NCBI RefSeq assembly: GCF_009711975.1 | Contig: NZ_VIKW01000021.1 | Coordinates: forward strand, 37,182 to 101,181 | Direction: 5' to 3' | DNA: 64,000 nucleotides | From: Anabaena sp. UHCC 0204 | Lineage (GTDB): Bacteria; Cyanobacteriota; Cyanobacteriia; Cyanobacteriales; Nostocaceae | Shown here: positions 27,187-36,300 of the stretch, in pieces | How the letters are laid out: the number at the start of each line of letters is the position of its first letter | How positions within the stretch are numbered: the first letter of the stretch is position 1 | Made by a program: the position numbers and the translations under genes | The notes under the pieces: generated by a model | The model's database searches: none | The model's input: the letters and a program-made list of their open reading frames with translations, nothing else | Told to the model about the DNA's origin: nothing

Positions 27187-27876
27187 ATGATGGATTATCT
27201 TATTACCTATAACAACGATAAAGGACTCCTAGCTTATATTCAATTTCTGGCATCAAGAGCATTAAAAACCCAATATGATGGAACTGATCCAATATTTGAT
27301 TTTGAAGATGCACTTGATCAAACAGAAATAGCACATTTAACCGTAGATGAACTTAAAAAAAATCCTGAAATTAACTCCTTATTTACAGAACGTTGGCTAC
27401 CTGCACCGATAAATTTAGATGAATTAAGCAAACTTCCCGAAGGAACGTTAGGTCATACTTATGCTAAGGAAATGAAAGCTAAAGGCTTTGATCCTAACTT
27501 CTATAAAAAAGTTCCTGTTGTTGATGATATTTCTTATTTGAAGATGCTTTGGAGAACTACTCATGATATTTATCATGTAGTCACTGGGTTTGATACTGAT
27601 GTTATGGGTGAATTGGGTTTACAAGCTTTTGTCTTAGCACAAACCCCTATGCCTATTAGCATCATGTTAGTAAGTTTTGGCATGGTTTTGATTAGTCTTT
27701 ATCAACCTCATAAATTCAAACCTTTAATGATGGAAATATCCCGTGGTTACTCTTTAGGTTCGCATACTCCTGTTAAATTGATCTCTCAAAAATGGGATCA
27801 GTTTTGGAATGTTCCAATTAGTGAAATTCGCGCTCAATTACAAATGAATTCTCTTCCTGAATTAGCAGCAAGGTAA
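27187..27876 (+). CDS. Coq4-family protein
   Basis: 229 residues. The metal-binding Coq4 signature is present as HDIYH then GE: THDIYHVVTGFDTDVMGE (about 118-135). N- and C-terminal helices surround it. Eukaryotic Coq4 acts in ubiquinone synthesis, including C1 decarboxylation; cyanobacteria make plastoquinone, so the role here is uncertain. No quinone genes are next to it. The last about 60 bp are duplicated at 29793-29853 on the far side of the ATPase-nuclease cassette, which suggests a former tandem paralogue. Confidence 0.82.
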   Translation: MMDYLITYNNDKGLLAYIQFLASRALKTQYDGTDPIFDFEDALDQTEIAHLTVDELKKNPEINSLFTERWLPAPINLDELSKLPEGTLGHTYAKEMKAKGFDPNFYKKVPVVDDISYLKMLWRTTHDIYHVVTGFDTDVMGELGLQAFVLAQTPMPISIMLVSFGMVLISLYQPHKFKPLMMEISRGYSLGSHTPVKLISQKWDQFWNVPISEIRAQLQMNSLPELAAR

Positions 27877-27937
27877 AATAGGATTTTTGATCTCATTCAA
27901 TTATTTATATTTTTGGGAGTAAAAGTTTGTATTATCT

Positions 27938-28396
27938 TCAAATACTTTCTTCTAAAACTTGACTTTTATACTTGATCAAATCACCAAAATCTTTACCATT
28001 TTGTTGCTTAAGACGTTTCTTGAGTTTAATTTCCATAGAACTATTAATATCAGGTGTGGGATTTCTATTTAATACAATACGGGCATAAATTTTGAGTTCT
28101 TTGATTTCATTCTTCAATTTAGTGATAGATGAATCTATTTGTCCAATTGCTTTTTTTAAATCATGTCCTTTTAACTCCACAAAAAAGGCTGATTTATCTT
28201 CACAAGATAAAATTAGGTAATCACATCTTTCCCCATCTTTAATTAAACAACCATCTACCATAAGTTTACAAATCTCTTTACCATTTTTATTGGTAACTCT
28301 ATACTCTTGTTTATTACCAGAATCTTTAACAACTATGGTTTTTCTATGATCACAAAATTCCTTACATTCACTTTCTCTGAAAAAATCGTTACACAT
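27938..28396 (-). CDS. PD-(D/E)XK-like small nuclease, partner of the upstream ATPase
   Basis: 152 residues. The core reads CDYLILSCEDKSAFFVELKG (Asp near 61, Glu and Lys in ELK near 75-77), followed by KKAIGQI, the Asp-x(14)-Glu-x-Lys plus downstream Gln pattern of restriction-type nuclease folds. N-terminal Cys residues (MCNDFFRESECKEFC) are unusual. The gene starts 2 bp after the stop of the ATPase gene, so translation is coupled. The two-gene layout of ATPase plus small nuclease is that of several defence systems, but I do not match it to a named one. The family call comes from motif reading, without a database search. Confidence 0.65.
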   Translation of the reverse strand: MCNDFFRESECKEFCDHRKTIVVKDSGNKQEYRVTNKNGKEICKLMVDGCLIKDGERCDYLILSCEDKSAFFVELKGHDLKKAIGQIDSSITKLKNEIKELKIYARIVLNRNPTPDINSSMEIKLKKRLKQQNGKDFGDLIKYKSQVLEESI

Positions 28397-28398
28397 AG

Positions 28399-29706
28399 TT
28401 AGTCATCCAGATTGAACAAGTCATTAAACTTGTCATTAATTATACTGGATGCGCTATCTATTTTTTCCGCTTGAATTAATTTTAGTTCTTGATCAATAAT
28501 TGATTCATAGCCATTTTCTGATATAAAGTAAGCTGAAATACGATTTGGATCAATCCAACTTTTACTATTAACAATACTTTCTACTGCGTCTCTTTCATCA
28601 CCAACTTTATTTTTACCTACTTGATAAGCATATAAAAGATTATTGAAAGCAGATAAAATATAAGGACTATGAGTAGTTATAATTATTTGATTGTTATAAA
28701 CATTTGCTAATAAACCAATCAGTTCTACAATATCACTTTGGGTTTCTGGATAAAGGTGTGCTTCCGGTTCTTCAAACACCATAAATACACTCGTTTTATC
28801 TAAAATATATCTAAATATCAGCAACAGAATCCACACAGATTCTTGTTGTCCTGACGACGCATACTGTAATTTAACATATTGGTTATTATTGAAATAAATT
28901 CTTTCTTTATCAATATCAGCATTAAATCTATATTCACCTTTGAGGATTTTTTTTAATAATCTTGATAAATTATCACCTAAATTTAAAGCAACATCTTTAT
29001 TTTGAATGAGCGTGTTTAAATCATCTGTAAAGTAAGTTTTTAATAAATTAATTCTCTCTACAAAAGATTGTGTAAAGTAGTCTAATGTATCTGGATTTTT
29101 GATATCTTGTAGTTGTTCGGTTAATGTAGACATCAAACTTCTACCTGCAGGAATAAATACATGAGAGTGTGTTTCCTCAAAAATATTATCAATGCGTGAT
29201 TTAAAATAATTAAACTGTAATCTTCTATTTAATTCTAGTTCTCGTAGTTCTTCTAATGACTTAAAATTATTTTGTTGCTCTTTAGAGATTATTTTATAAT
29301 TTAAAATTTCTGTAATTAGTAAATTTAATTCATTTTCTAAGGAAAAGCTTAATTCTATATCTAGAGAAGCTTCGGATATATATTTATGAATTGTTATATG
29401 CTTTTCGTTTGAATAGTGATATTCTAACCAAAATGATTTACAATCTAGTTTTAATCCAAAATATTGTAAAAAATTAAATTTGATAAAGTTTAATAATAAA
29501 AATACATGATGATGATCTGGAAGATTTTCTAGATTATAGGCATAGATATGGTTAAGTATTTCATCTTTAAGAGATTTAAATATAAAAATTGATTTACTAA
29601 TTGTACTTTTACCGCTTGCTTGGGGACCAATTAACAGCATTACATCTGTTACATCAGCCTCAAATTTTTTCACAGGGCCAAAATTTTCTATAGAAATTCT
29701 TTGCAT
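28399..29706 (-). CDS. AAA_15/AAA_21-type ATPase (defence-like)
   Basis: About 435 residues from ATG 29706 (MQRISIENFGPV, the usual start of this family); an upstream TTG at 29733 would add nine. Walker A LIGPQASGKSTI is near 24, a helical insert runs from about 60 to 290, the ABC-like signature SSGQQESVWILL near 295, Walker B VFMVFEEPEAHLYP near 322 and the switch ITTHSPYIL near 354. This is the OLD/ABC ATPase type used in PARIS, Septu and retron systems. Its partner is a small PD-(D/E)XK-like protein, not the HNH of Septu. Likely an infection sensor that gates the nuclease. Confidence 0.85.
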   Translation of the reverse strand: MQRISIENFGPVKKFEADVTDVMLLIGPQASGKSTISKSIFIFKSLKDEILNHIYAYNLENLPDHHHVFLLLNFIKFNFLQYFGLKLDCKSFWLEYHYSNEKHITIHKYISEASLDIELSFSLENELNLLITEILNYKIISKEQQNNFKSLEELRELELNRRLQFNYFKSRIDNIFEETHSHVFIPAGRSLMSTLTEQLQDIKNPDTLDYFTQSFVERINLLKTYFTDDLNTLIQNKDVALNLGDNLSRLLKKILKGEYRFNADIDKERIYFNNNQYVKLQYASSGQQESVWILLLIFRYILDKTSVFMVFEEPEAHLYPETQSDIVELIGLLANVYNNQIIITTHSPYILSAFNNLLYAYQVGKNKVGDERDAVESIVNSKSWIDPNRISAYFISENGYESIIDQELKLIQAEKIDSASSIINDKFNDLFNLDD

Positions 29707-29792
29707 AATGATGATGTTTCGATTTAGATTCAAAAATATAAATCACTATTAACAGTGTAACAAAAATTTTATTACAAATAATCATGTAACTA

Positions 29793-29853
29793 AAATTCGC
29801 GCTCAATTAGGTAAGAATTCTCTTCCTGAATTAGCAGTAAGGTAAAACAGAAT
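29793..29853 (+). pseudogene. remnant of a second coq4-like 3' end
   Basis: About 61 bp matching 27824-27884 with roughly seven mismatches. It translates to KIRAQLGKNSLPELAVR and a stop, against EIRAQLQMNSLPELAAR at the end of the intact Coq4 gene. It is therefore a coding remnant and not random similarity. The rest of the paralogue is missing and the ATPase-nuclease cassette fills the space. Confidence 0.8.
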
Positions 29854-30015
29854 AGCGAAGGAATAATGACAGAGGTAAACACAAATTGTTTATTTTGTCA
29901 AGATATAATTCAAAATATCAGAAGCTTTGAGTAATGTAACTATTTATTTATTTTTATGAGAGTGATGTAAAATTTATGTAACATTAAGTAAAAGAAAATA
30001 ATAAGGAATCACTTC

Positions 30016-30195
30016 ATGCCCTATACAAACGAAGAAGGTGGTCTTCTCAATAATTTTGCGAAAGAACCCAAAGTTTATCAAGCAGAACCACCAACAACCA
30101 CTCAAAGGCGGACTTATATTATTTTAGGACTTGCAGCGGCGCTTTTAGTTGGAGGAGTTATTTTTGTAGCCTTCTCTGTTTCTAATGTCGGTTAA
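30016..30195 (+). CDS. psb34: Psb34-type photosystem II assembly protein (HLIP-like small protein)
   Basis: 59 residues from ATG 30016. The soluble N-terminus (MPYTNEEGGLLNNFAKEPKV, then YQAEPPT) is followed by one transmembrane helix (about 34-54). The LNNFAKEP and AEPPT phrases are those of the conserved cyanobacterial Psb34 (ssl1498-like) family as I remember it. Psb34 binds CP47 assembly intermediates during photosystem II biogenesis. The gene is monocistronic, with AAGGAATC upstream and a terminator 26 bp downstream. Confidence 0.8.
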   Translation: MPYTNEEGGLLNNFAKEPKVYQAEPPTTTQRRTYIILGLAAALLVGGVIFVAFSVSNVG

Positions 30196-30220
30196 TTACA
30201 AAACTGAACTATAAAATTTT

Positions 30221-30254
30221 AATCAGGTTCATAATAAAGAGCCTGATTTTTTGT
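30221..30254 (+). terminator. terminator after psb34
   Basis: AATCAGGTTC-ATAATAAA-GAGCCTGATT and then TTTT; a 10-bp stem with one G-U pair and a T run. Confidence 0.8.
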
Positions 30255-30397
30255 TAAAATACTAAAATAGCAGTATAATTATAGTCTTTTTTCTGACAAT
30301 CCAACGGGGAAAACTTGATTCATCCTGAAAAAGAGAACATCTCTGTGAAAATCAAAATCATGAGATGTAATATTAATTTTGAATATATTCAGTCAGG

Positions 30398-32524
30398 ATG
30401 TATACAGAAAAAAGGGCTGAAGCTCAACTAAATACAAGCGTGAATGAAACTGTACACACAGAAAACGTTAGTTTAAATCGGCAAGTATATCATCGCCTAA
30501 AACTTGCTCTTAGTCTGGGTCTCCGTAGACAAATCTTATTTGCTGTATGTGATGATTTACATTTAAGAAACCAAATAGCAGCGCGGTTGCATTCTACTTT
30601 AGCTTATCCGGTAGGAAAGGTATTATACCAGAGAGCTAATGTAGAAGAATTTAGCACTCCTGCTTATCCACGATTAGTCACTTTACGACTAAATGTAAGT
30701 GACCCTAATCCTATATCGCAAATAAATCAATGGCTAGTTAATTATCCACCTCCCATTATAGGGGGATCAAAAGATACTCCTGGTCGTCCGTTACCAATTC
30801 CAGGATTTCAGATTGTGGGTGTGGAAATGCTCACGAAAGAACCTGTAGCAGTACAACGTTTATTTTTAAATTATCTTCGTTTAGGTGAACAACATCTATC
30901 GAGTCAGGAATCTAGTTGCTTTTTAGAATCTTGTTTACTATTTTGGGTTTCTCGTCCTTGGTTATCTGCTATTGTGCAATCAGCACCAAAATTTTGGCAT
31001 TGTCGAACGGGTGTCTTTATATTTGCAGGAGAACCAACACCAACTGTAGATAATCGTCGCAGTTTGGATCTGGAAAATTTTGAGCAGTTGATTTTTGAGC
31101 AAGAGGAAATTCCTCCAGAAGTTATAGAAACAGCTAAACCTGATTTTCCAGGAAATAAAAATGAAGATGTACTAACACAAATACCATTTTCTCAAACAAG
31201 TAATAACCAGAATATCTCTTCCTTTTCTCATATTAACCAAGAGTTACAGGAGCTAATTAAAGCTGCACTGAAGGTATCAGAGACGGAAGATCATGGACAA
31301 ACCCCAGAAATATTAGGGGAAATTGAGCAATTACATATTCAGCAAGCTGCGGGTGAAGAATTAGCGTTAGCTTATCAAAATCTTGGTAATTTATATCGGT
31401 TGCGAATTGAACAAGGACAGTCAACTATAGAGAACTTAATGGTAGCAATTCTGGCTTACCAAGAAGCTGTTAATCATGATGAGAGTTCTCCACAACTTCC
31501 AGATATTTTGAATGATTTGGGTACTCTTTATTGGATGTTGCACCGCATTCCTGATAATGTCGAAGAAGCAAAAATTTATATTCAGCAAGGCATAGATTTT
31601 TATAAGTTAGCACTAAAGCTAATTACAGGTGATCTTCAGCCAGAAACTTACGCACGGATTCAAAATAACCTGGGGACAGCTTATGGTGATTTGTCGAGGT
31701 TTTCTGAACCAGTAGAAAACTGGAAAGCCGCAGTTGTTGCTTACCATGAAGCACTCCATTACCGACAAGAGGAAATAGAACCGTTAAAATATGCTGCTTG
31801 TCAAAATAACTTAGGTACAGCTTACTGGCATTTAGGGCAGTATAATCAACCTCTAGAACATCTCAAAAAAGCGATCGCTGCTTATAAATTAGCACTTGTT
31901 CACTATCAACCAGCCGATGAACCTCTCAAATATGGGATGATTCAAAATAACATTGGTACGGCTTATTGGAATCTTTCCCAATATGAAGAACCCATAGAAA
32001 ATCTCCAGTTAGCAATTCATGTCTATAGTGAAGCACTAAAATATCGAACATCAACAAATGTTCCTCATGCCTATGCAGCTACTCAAAATAATCTTGGTAT
32101 TGCTTACTGGCATTTAGCAAATCAATCGCAAATAACCAAAGCAGAACAACAAAAACTTGTTAATTTATGTATTCATGCTTATCAAGAAGCGGTGCAAACT
32201 GCTCACTCATTCAATGGTTTACCTTTAAGTTTTGATTTATGGGTGACACACAATAATTTAGGATTAGCTCATTATCATTTAGTTACAGATGTCTCTTTTC
32301 ATGGGGACAAAAAAACGCTGTCTCAACATTTAGAATCTGCTTTAGAAAATCATTTACAAGCATTAAGTGGATTTAGTCAGCAAACAGAAAATTATCAAAC
32401 AACAATCAGCCATATTATCAACACAATTCGGACTTTCCACAATGAGTTAGGTATTCAAGGACAGAATTTAGCTTTGTCTAAACTGCCTGGACAATTATTA
32501 CCAGCGGTTTTACCTAAATTATAA
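30398..32524 (+). CDS. large TPR-repeat protein
   Basis: 708 residues. The N-terminal part (about 25-215) is a separate globular domain with ILFAVCDDLHLRNQIAARLH near 48 and VAVQRLFLNYLRLGEQ near 145, perhaps a degenerate P-loop-like fold though no Walker A is visible. Residues about 310-640 hold at least six TPR-like units with the repeated theme QNNLGTAYWHL or QNNIGTAYWNL. No signal peptide. Conserved in filamentous cyanobacteria to my knowledge, function unknown; probably a protein-interaction scaffold. It has a long, AT-rich 5' region after the psb34 terminator. Confidence 0.8.
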   Translation: MYTEKRAEAQLNTSVNETVHTENVSLNRQVYHRLKLALSLGLRRQILFAVCDDLHLRNQIAARLHSTLAYPVGKVLYQRANVEEFSTPAYPRLVTLRLNVSDPNPISQINQWLVNYPPPIIGGSKDTPGRPLPIPGFQIVGVEMLTKEPVAVQRLFLNYLRLGEQHLSSQESSCFLESCLLFWVSRPWLSAIVQSAPKFWHCRTGVFIFAGEPTPTVDNRRSLDLENFEQLIFEQEEIPPEVIETAKPDFPGNKNEDVLTQIPFSQTSNNQNISSFSHINQELQELIKAALKVSETEDHGQTPEILGEIEQLHIQQAAGEELALAYQNLGNLYRLRIEQGQSTIENLMVAILAYQEAVNHDESSPQLPDILNDLGTLYWMLHRIPDNVEEAKIYIQQGIDFYKLALKLITGDLQPETYARIQNNLGTAYGDLSRFSEPVENWKAAVVAYHEALHYRQEEIEPLKYAACQNNLGTAYWHLGQYNQPLEHLKKAIAAYKLALVHYQPADEPLKYGMIQNNIGTAYWNLSQYEEPIENLQLAIHVYSEALKYRTSTNVPHAYAATQNNLGIAYWHLANQSQITKAEQQKLVNLCIHAYQEAVQTAHSFNGLPLSFDLWVTHNNLGLAHYHLVTDVSFHGDKKTLSQHLESALENHLQALSGFSQQTENYQTTISHIINTIRTFHNELGIQGQNLALSKLPGQLLPAVLPKL

Positions 32525-32628
32525 CCTTTCCTAGTCTAATGAAGTACAAATTTATCTGCGTTTATCTGCGTCCATCTTCTTCCATCTGCGGTTAATTATT
32601 TTTTGTTGTACTTCACTTGATTCTGACA

Positions 32629-32949
32629 TTAATCAACCAAATCTCCCAGTTTATAAGCAGGATTATGCGTTATACAAATCACATATTTGCCGAGCTTTGG
32701 ATCATAAAAACTCACTGCACCGTAAATATGTGCCAATTTATGCGCTAATACAAATGCTACAGGAATGGAAACCGGACCATTTATTTTCAATAGTTGTCCT
32801 CCAGGTAATTCTCCAGATTCCGCCATTTCCTCTAACCGTGCGGCTGCGTCTCTAACAATTTGGTCATTTTGAGCAGGTTCACCAAACTTAATCCGTAAAA
32901 TTCCCTCTTTAAATTCGATGTTATAAGTAGTCATGGCTGATATTTGCAA
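32629..32949 (-). CDS. csx3: Csx3-family protein (CRISPR-associated ring-nuclease fold), orphan
   Basis: 106 residues, or 101 from the second Met at 32934. The C-terminal half is diagnostic: GPVSIPVAFVLAHKLAHIYG near 58-77, FYDPKLGKYVICITHN near 81-96 and GDLVD at the end, matching the DPxLGxxVV..H pattern of Csx3/Crn3. Csx3 is linked to type III CRISPR systems, where it degrades cyclic tetra-adenylate. No cas gene or CRISPR array exists in this window, so its substrate here is uncertain. Single gene, convergent with the TPR protein. Confidence 0.82.
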   Translation of the reverse strand: MQISAMTTYNIEFKEGILRIKFGEPAQNDQIVRDAAARLEEMAESGELPGGQLLKINGPVSIPVAFVLAHKLAHIYGAVSFYDPKLGKYVICITHNPAYKLGDLVD

Positions 32950-33089
32950 ACGATATTTACATCATAGCAAGGTGTTAGAAGATGCCTATTCTAATTTTTT
33001 TGATCCTAAAGTTATACCCAAAATCACCAATTTGCATAGTCAACCTGTAAAATAGAGAACGGCTAAAGCACTGATAAGTAATATTTCTC

Positions 33090-34352
33090 ATGACAAAAGA
33101 ACTATTAAAACAAGTAAGAGTAATTGATCCTCTCCGAGAAATTGACGAAGTAGCAGATGTATTAATTGTTGATGGTTATATTCAAGCGATCGCTCCGCAA
33201 ATTACAGATTTTAGTCCCGATACCGCTATTCGTGATTGTCAAGGTTTAATTCTCGGTGCTGGATTAGTTGATTTATATAGTCATTCCGGTGAACCTGGAT
33301 TTGAAGAACGAGAAACCCTAAGTTCTTTTTTACAAGCTGCTACTGCTGGTGGTTTTACTAGAGTTAGTGTTTTACCAGATACATCGCCAGTTATTGATAA
33401 ACCTGCCCTAGTAACACAATTACAACAACACAGAGATCAACAAAAACCTTGTCCTCATCTGCACATCTGGGGAGCAATTACCTTGGATTTAGCAGGTAAA
33501 CAGTTAACAGAAGTAGCAGATTTAGCCGCAGCGGGGGTTGTGGGTTTTACGGATGGGAAATCCTGGGAAAATCTGGGGGTAGTCAGACGGGTTTTGGAGT
33601 ATCTTCAACCCTTCGGAAAACCTGTGGCTTTTTGGCCATGCGATCGCCACTTAGCAGCTAATGGTACAATGCGTGAAGGTGCGGAAGCTTTGCGGATAGG
33701 TTTACCTCCCATTCCAGTGAGTGCGGAAACAACTGCTATTGCATCGTTATTAGAATTAGTCGCGGATATCGGCACACCAGTCCATATTATGCGTGTTTCT
33801 ACTGCCCGCAGTGTAGAATTAATTGCCCAAGCTAAAGCTCAAGGTGTCCCCATTACCGCTAGTACAACTTGGATGCACCTTTTACTCGATACAACATCTA
33901 TTAAGAGTTATCACACATCCTTGCATTTAGATCCGCCTTTGGGAAATAATCAAGATATGCTATCTTTGCGGGACGGTTTGCGAACTGGGGTTATAGATGC
34001 GATCGCTATTGATCACGCACCCTACACTTATGAGGAGAAAGTTCAAGCCTTTGCAGAATCTCCACCGGGAGCAATTGGTTTAGAATTAGCATTACCCCTA
34101 CTTTGGCAAAATCTTGTCACCACTGGGGAATTTACAGCTTTAGAATTGTGGCGCGTTTTGAGTCATCAACCAGCAGCTTGTTTGCAGCAGGAAATTAAAG
34201 CAATTCAACCCGGTGAAAAAGCTGAATTAACGTTATTTGATCCTCAGCAAACCTGGAATCTAAACAAAGCAAATCTCCAGACTCTTTCTTATAATACACC
34301 TTGGTTTGGTCAAGAAATTACAGGTCGTGTTGTGCAAACTTGGTACAATTAA
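33090..34352 (+). CDS. pyrC: dihydroorotase-like protein with degenerate metal site
   Basis: 420 residues with the overall amidohydrolase architecture of type I dihydroorotase. The usual HxH motif reads LYSHSGEPG (Tyr63 for the first His, Gly67 for the Arg). The later His positions are also changed: AFWPCDRH (Trp182), IMRVSTAR (Arg235). The catalytic Asp in AIDHAPYT (Asp308) is kept. So metal binding is doubtful. It may be a non-catalytic PyrC-like partner, or the standard state for this cyanobacterial subfamily. It lies 44 bp upstream of the photolyase gene on the same strand. Confidence 0.82.
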   Translation: MTKELLKQVRVIDPLREIDEVADVLIVDGYIQAIAPQITDFSPDTAIRDCQGLILGAGLVDLYSHSGEPGFEERETLSSFLQAATAGGFTRVSVLPDTSPVIDKPALVTQLQQHRDQQKPCPHLHIWGAITLDLAGKQLTEVADLAAAGVVGFTDGKSWENLGVVRRVLEYLQPFGKPVAFWPCDRHLAANGTMREGAEALRIGLPPIPVSAETTAIASLLELVADIGTPVHIMRVSTARSVELIAQAKAQGVPITASTTWMHLLLDTTSIKSYHTSLHLDPPLGNNQDMLSLRDGLRTGVIDAIAIDHAPYTYEEKVQAFAESPPGAIGLELALPLLWQNLVTTGEFTALELWRVLSHQPAACLQQEIKAIQPGEKAELTLFDPQQTWNLNKANLQTLSYNTPWFGQEITGRVVQTWYN

Positions 34353-34396
34353 TTGCTAAAATCTAATTTAGTACATAAGAACTATGTTAATATTCA

Positions 34397-35833
34397 ATGT
34401 CTGATCTCATTCTGTTTTGGCATCGTCGAGACTTACGCATTTCTGATCATACAGGACTAGCTGCGGCCAGAGAAAAAAGTGCAAAAATTGTGGGTGTATT
34501 TTGTTTAGATCCCCATATTCTTCAACGTGATGATATTGCCCCCGCTAGGGTAAAATATATGATTGGCTGTTTGCAAGCACTCCAGGAAAGATATCAGCAA
34601 GCAGGTAGTCAATTATTAATTTTACAAAATGATCCTGTTGTTGCTATTCCCAAATTAGCAGCAGCATTAAAAGCAAAAGCAGTATTTTGGAATTGGGATG
34701 TTGAACCTTATGCACAAATACGAGATTTAGCAGTAATTGATGCTTTGAAAACGGAAAGAATTGAATTTCTTAACTATAACTGGGATCAGTTACTTCACTC
34801 ACCAACAGAAATTTTTAGTGGCGCGAAAACTCCTTATACAGTTTATACTCCTTTCTGGAAAAATTGGATTACTAAATCTAAAGCTAAACCAGTAAAAATT
34901 CTAGAAAATCTAGAAAATTTAACAGCTAAAGAACAGGAAATTGCTCAACAAGCAGGGACAATTAATTTACCCTTGGCTGAAGATTTAGGCTTTATTTGGG
35001 ATGGAGAATTACTAATTTCTCCTGGTGAATTAGCAGCACAAGAAAGATTAGATAATTTTGCCCAATCTGCTATTAATGAATATCAAGAACAGCGGAATTT
35101 TCCCGCAGTTGATGGTACATCTCAATTAAGTGCGGCTTTGAAGTTTGGTGTAATTGGTATTAGAACAGTTTGGCAAATTACAATAGAAGCATTAGCAAAT
35201 AGTAATAGTGAAGAAGTAAATGCCAGTATCCAAACATGGCAAAAAGAATTAGCATGGCGGGAATTTTATCAACACGCTATGTATCATTTCCCAGAATTAG
35301 CTAATGGTGCATATAGAGATACTTTTAAAACATTTCCTTGGCGAAATAATGAAACATATTTTCAAGCTTGGTGCGAGGGCAAAACAGGTTATCCTATAGT
35401 TGATGCAGCTATGCGTCAATTAAATGAAACTGGCTGGATGCACAACAGATGTAGAATGATAGTTGCCAGTTTTTTAACTAAAGATTTGATGATTAATCCC
35501 CAATGGGGAGAAAAATATTTTATGCAGAAACTCATTGATGGTGATTTATCTGCTAATAATGGAGGTTGGCAATGGAGTGCTTCTAGTGGTATGGACCCTA
35601 AACCATTACGCATTTTTAATCCAGCTAGTCAAACTCAAAAATTTGATGCAGAAGCTGAATATATTCGTCAATGGATACCAGAATTGCGTTCTGTAGATAC
35701 AGAATATTTAGTAACTGGGAAAATTCCCCCGTTAGAATGTCATGGAGTCGGATATCCTACTCCAATTGTTGATCATCAAAAACAGCAAGCTTTATTTAAG
35801 CAATTATATCAGCAACAAAAAGCTGTTAGTTAA
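34397..35833 (+). CDS. phr: deoxyribodipyrimidine photolyase
   Basis: 478 residues, class I CPD photolyase. The N-terminal antenna domain begins [18 protein letters not shown]. The FAD domain covers about 205-475 with [16 protein letters not shown] near 280, [20 protein letters not shown] near 333, and [15 protein letters not shown] near 386. The close match to the Anacystis type suggests an 8-HDF antenna. It repairs UV-induced pyrimidine dimers using blue light. It follows the dihydroorotase-like gene after 44 bp and may share its promoter. Confidence 0.95.
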   Translation: MSDLILFWHRRDLRISDHTGLAAAREKSAKIVGVFCLDPHILQRDDIAPARVKYMIGCLQALQERYQQAGSQLLILQNDPVVAIPKLAAALKAKAVFWNWDVEPYAQIRDLAVIDALKTERIEFLNYNWDQLLHSPTEIFSGAKTPYTVYTPFWKNWITKSKAKPVKILENLENLTAKEQEIAQQAGTINLPLAEDLGFIWDGELLISPGELAAQERLDNFAQSAINEYQEQRNFPAVDGTSQLSAALKFGVIGIRTVWQITIEALANSNSEEVNASIQTWQKELAWREFYQHAMYHFPELANGAYRDTFKTFPWRNNETYFQAWCEGKTGYPIVDAAMRQLNETGWMHNRCRMIVASFLTKDLMINPQWGEKYFMQKLIDGDLSANNGGWQWSASSGMDPKPLRIFNPASQTQKFDAEAEYIRQWIPELRSVDTEYLVTGKIPPLECHGVGYPTPIVDHQKQQALFKQLYQQQKAVS

Positions 35834-35856
35834 TTATTTGTCTGAATCAGGATATC

Positions 35857-35897
35857 TGGTTATCGAGTTTCGACTCCGCTCAACTACCGCGAAGTCG
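35857..35897. repeat. 41-bp direct repeat, left copy
   Basis: An exact 41-base match to 39608-39648; it contains GTTTCGACTCCGCTCAACTA. The two copies bracket a toxin-antitoxin remnant, hsdS and hsdM. It is followed by a GCGGAGCGTGGCGTTAGCCA element. Confidence 0.85.
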
Positions 35898-36078
35898 TTC
35901 GCGGAGCGTGGCGTTAGCCATAGTACAGGATATTGATTTTTAATGCTGCTGTAGGGGCAATATCTTTTAGAAAGCAAGCTATATGAGGTTTTCATTCAGT
36001 TTGCGCGGTGTTGGAAAGATAATGGTAAAATAGGCATATAAAGGCAATTGTCTTTTGGATCAAATCTAGGAGTTTGAG

Positions 36079-36300
36079 ATGGAAACAATTACTATTAATG
36101 TTGATAATGAAGTAGCGAAAGCTTACCGAGAAGCAGAAGTTAACAAACAACAAAAACTAAGTGTCATAATTAAGTTGTTTTTTCAACCTGATTTAGCTAA
36201 TAAAAGTCTTAGTCAAGTGATGGAAGAAATTGCTGATAAAGCTGAAAAGAGAGGTTTAACACCAGAGATATTACAGGCGATTTTAGATGATGATGAATAA
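36079..36300 (+). CDS. VapB-like antitoxin, orphaned
   Basis: 73 residues, METITINVDNEVAKAYREAE at the start. The beta-strand, then helix-helix pattern followed by an acidic tail (ILQAILDDDE) is typical of small cyanobacterial antitoxins paired with PIN toxins. A GGAGTTTGAG ribosome-binding site precedes the ATG. The sequence immediately after its stop codes only the last 25 residues of a PIN-like toxin. So the toxin is deleted and the antitoxin survives alone. Confidence 0.7.
   Translation: METITINVDNEVAKAYREAEVNKQQKLSVIIKLFFQPDLANKSLSQVMEEIADKAEKRGLTPEILQAILDDDE

Noticed and set aside
28399..29706. Septu (PtuA-PtuB) or Gabija
   Set aside because: The partner lacks HNH motifs (Septu) and there is no UvrD-like helicase (Gabija).
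29866..29934. 22-codon ORF MTEVNTNCLFCQDII... that resembles the start of a HIT protein
   Set aside because: Too short, with a stop soon after the motif and no continuation in other frames.
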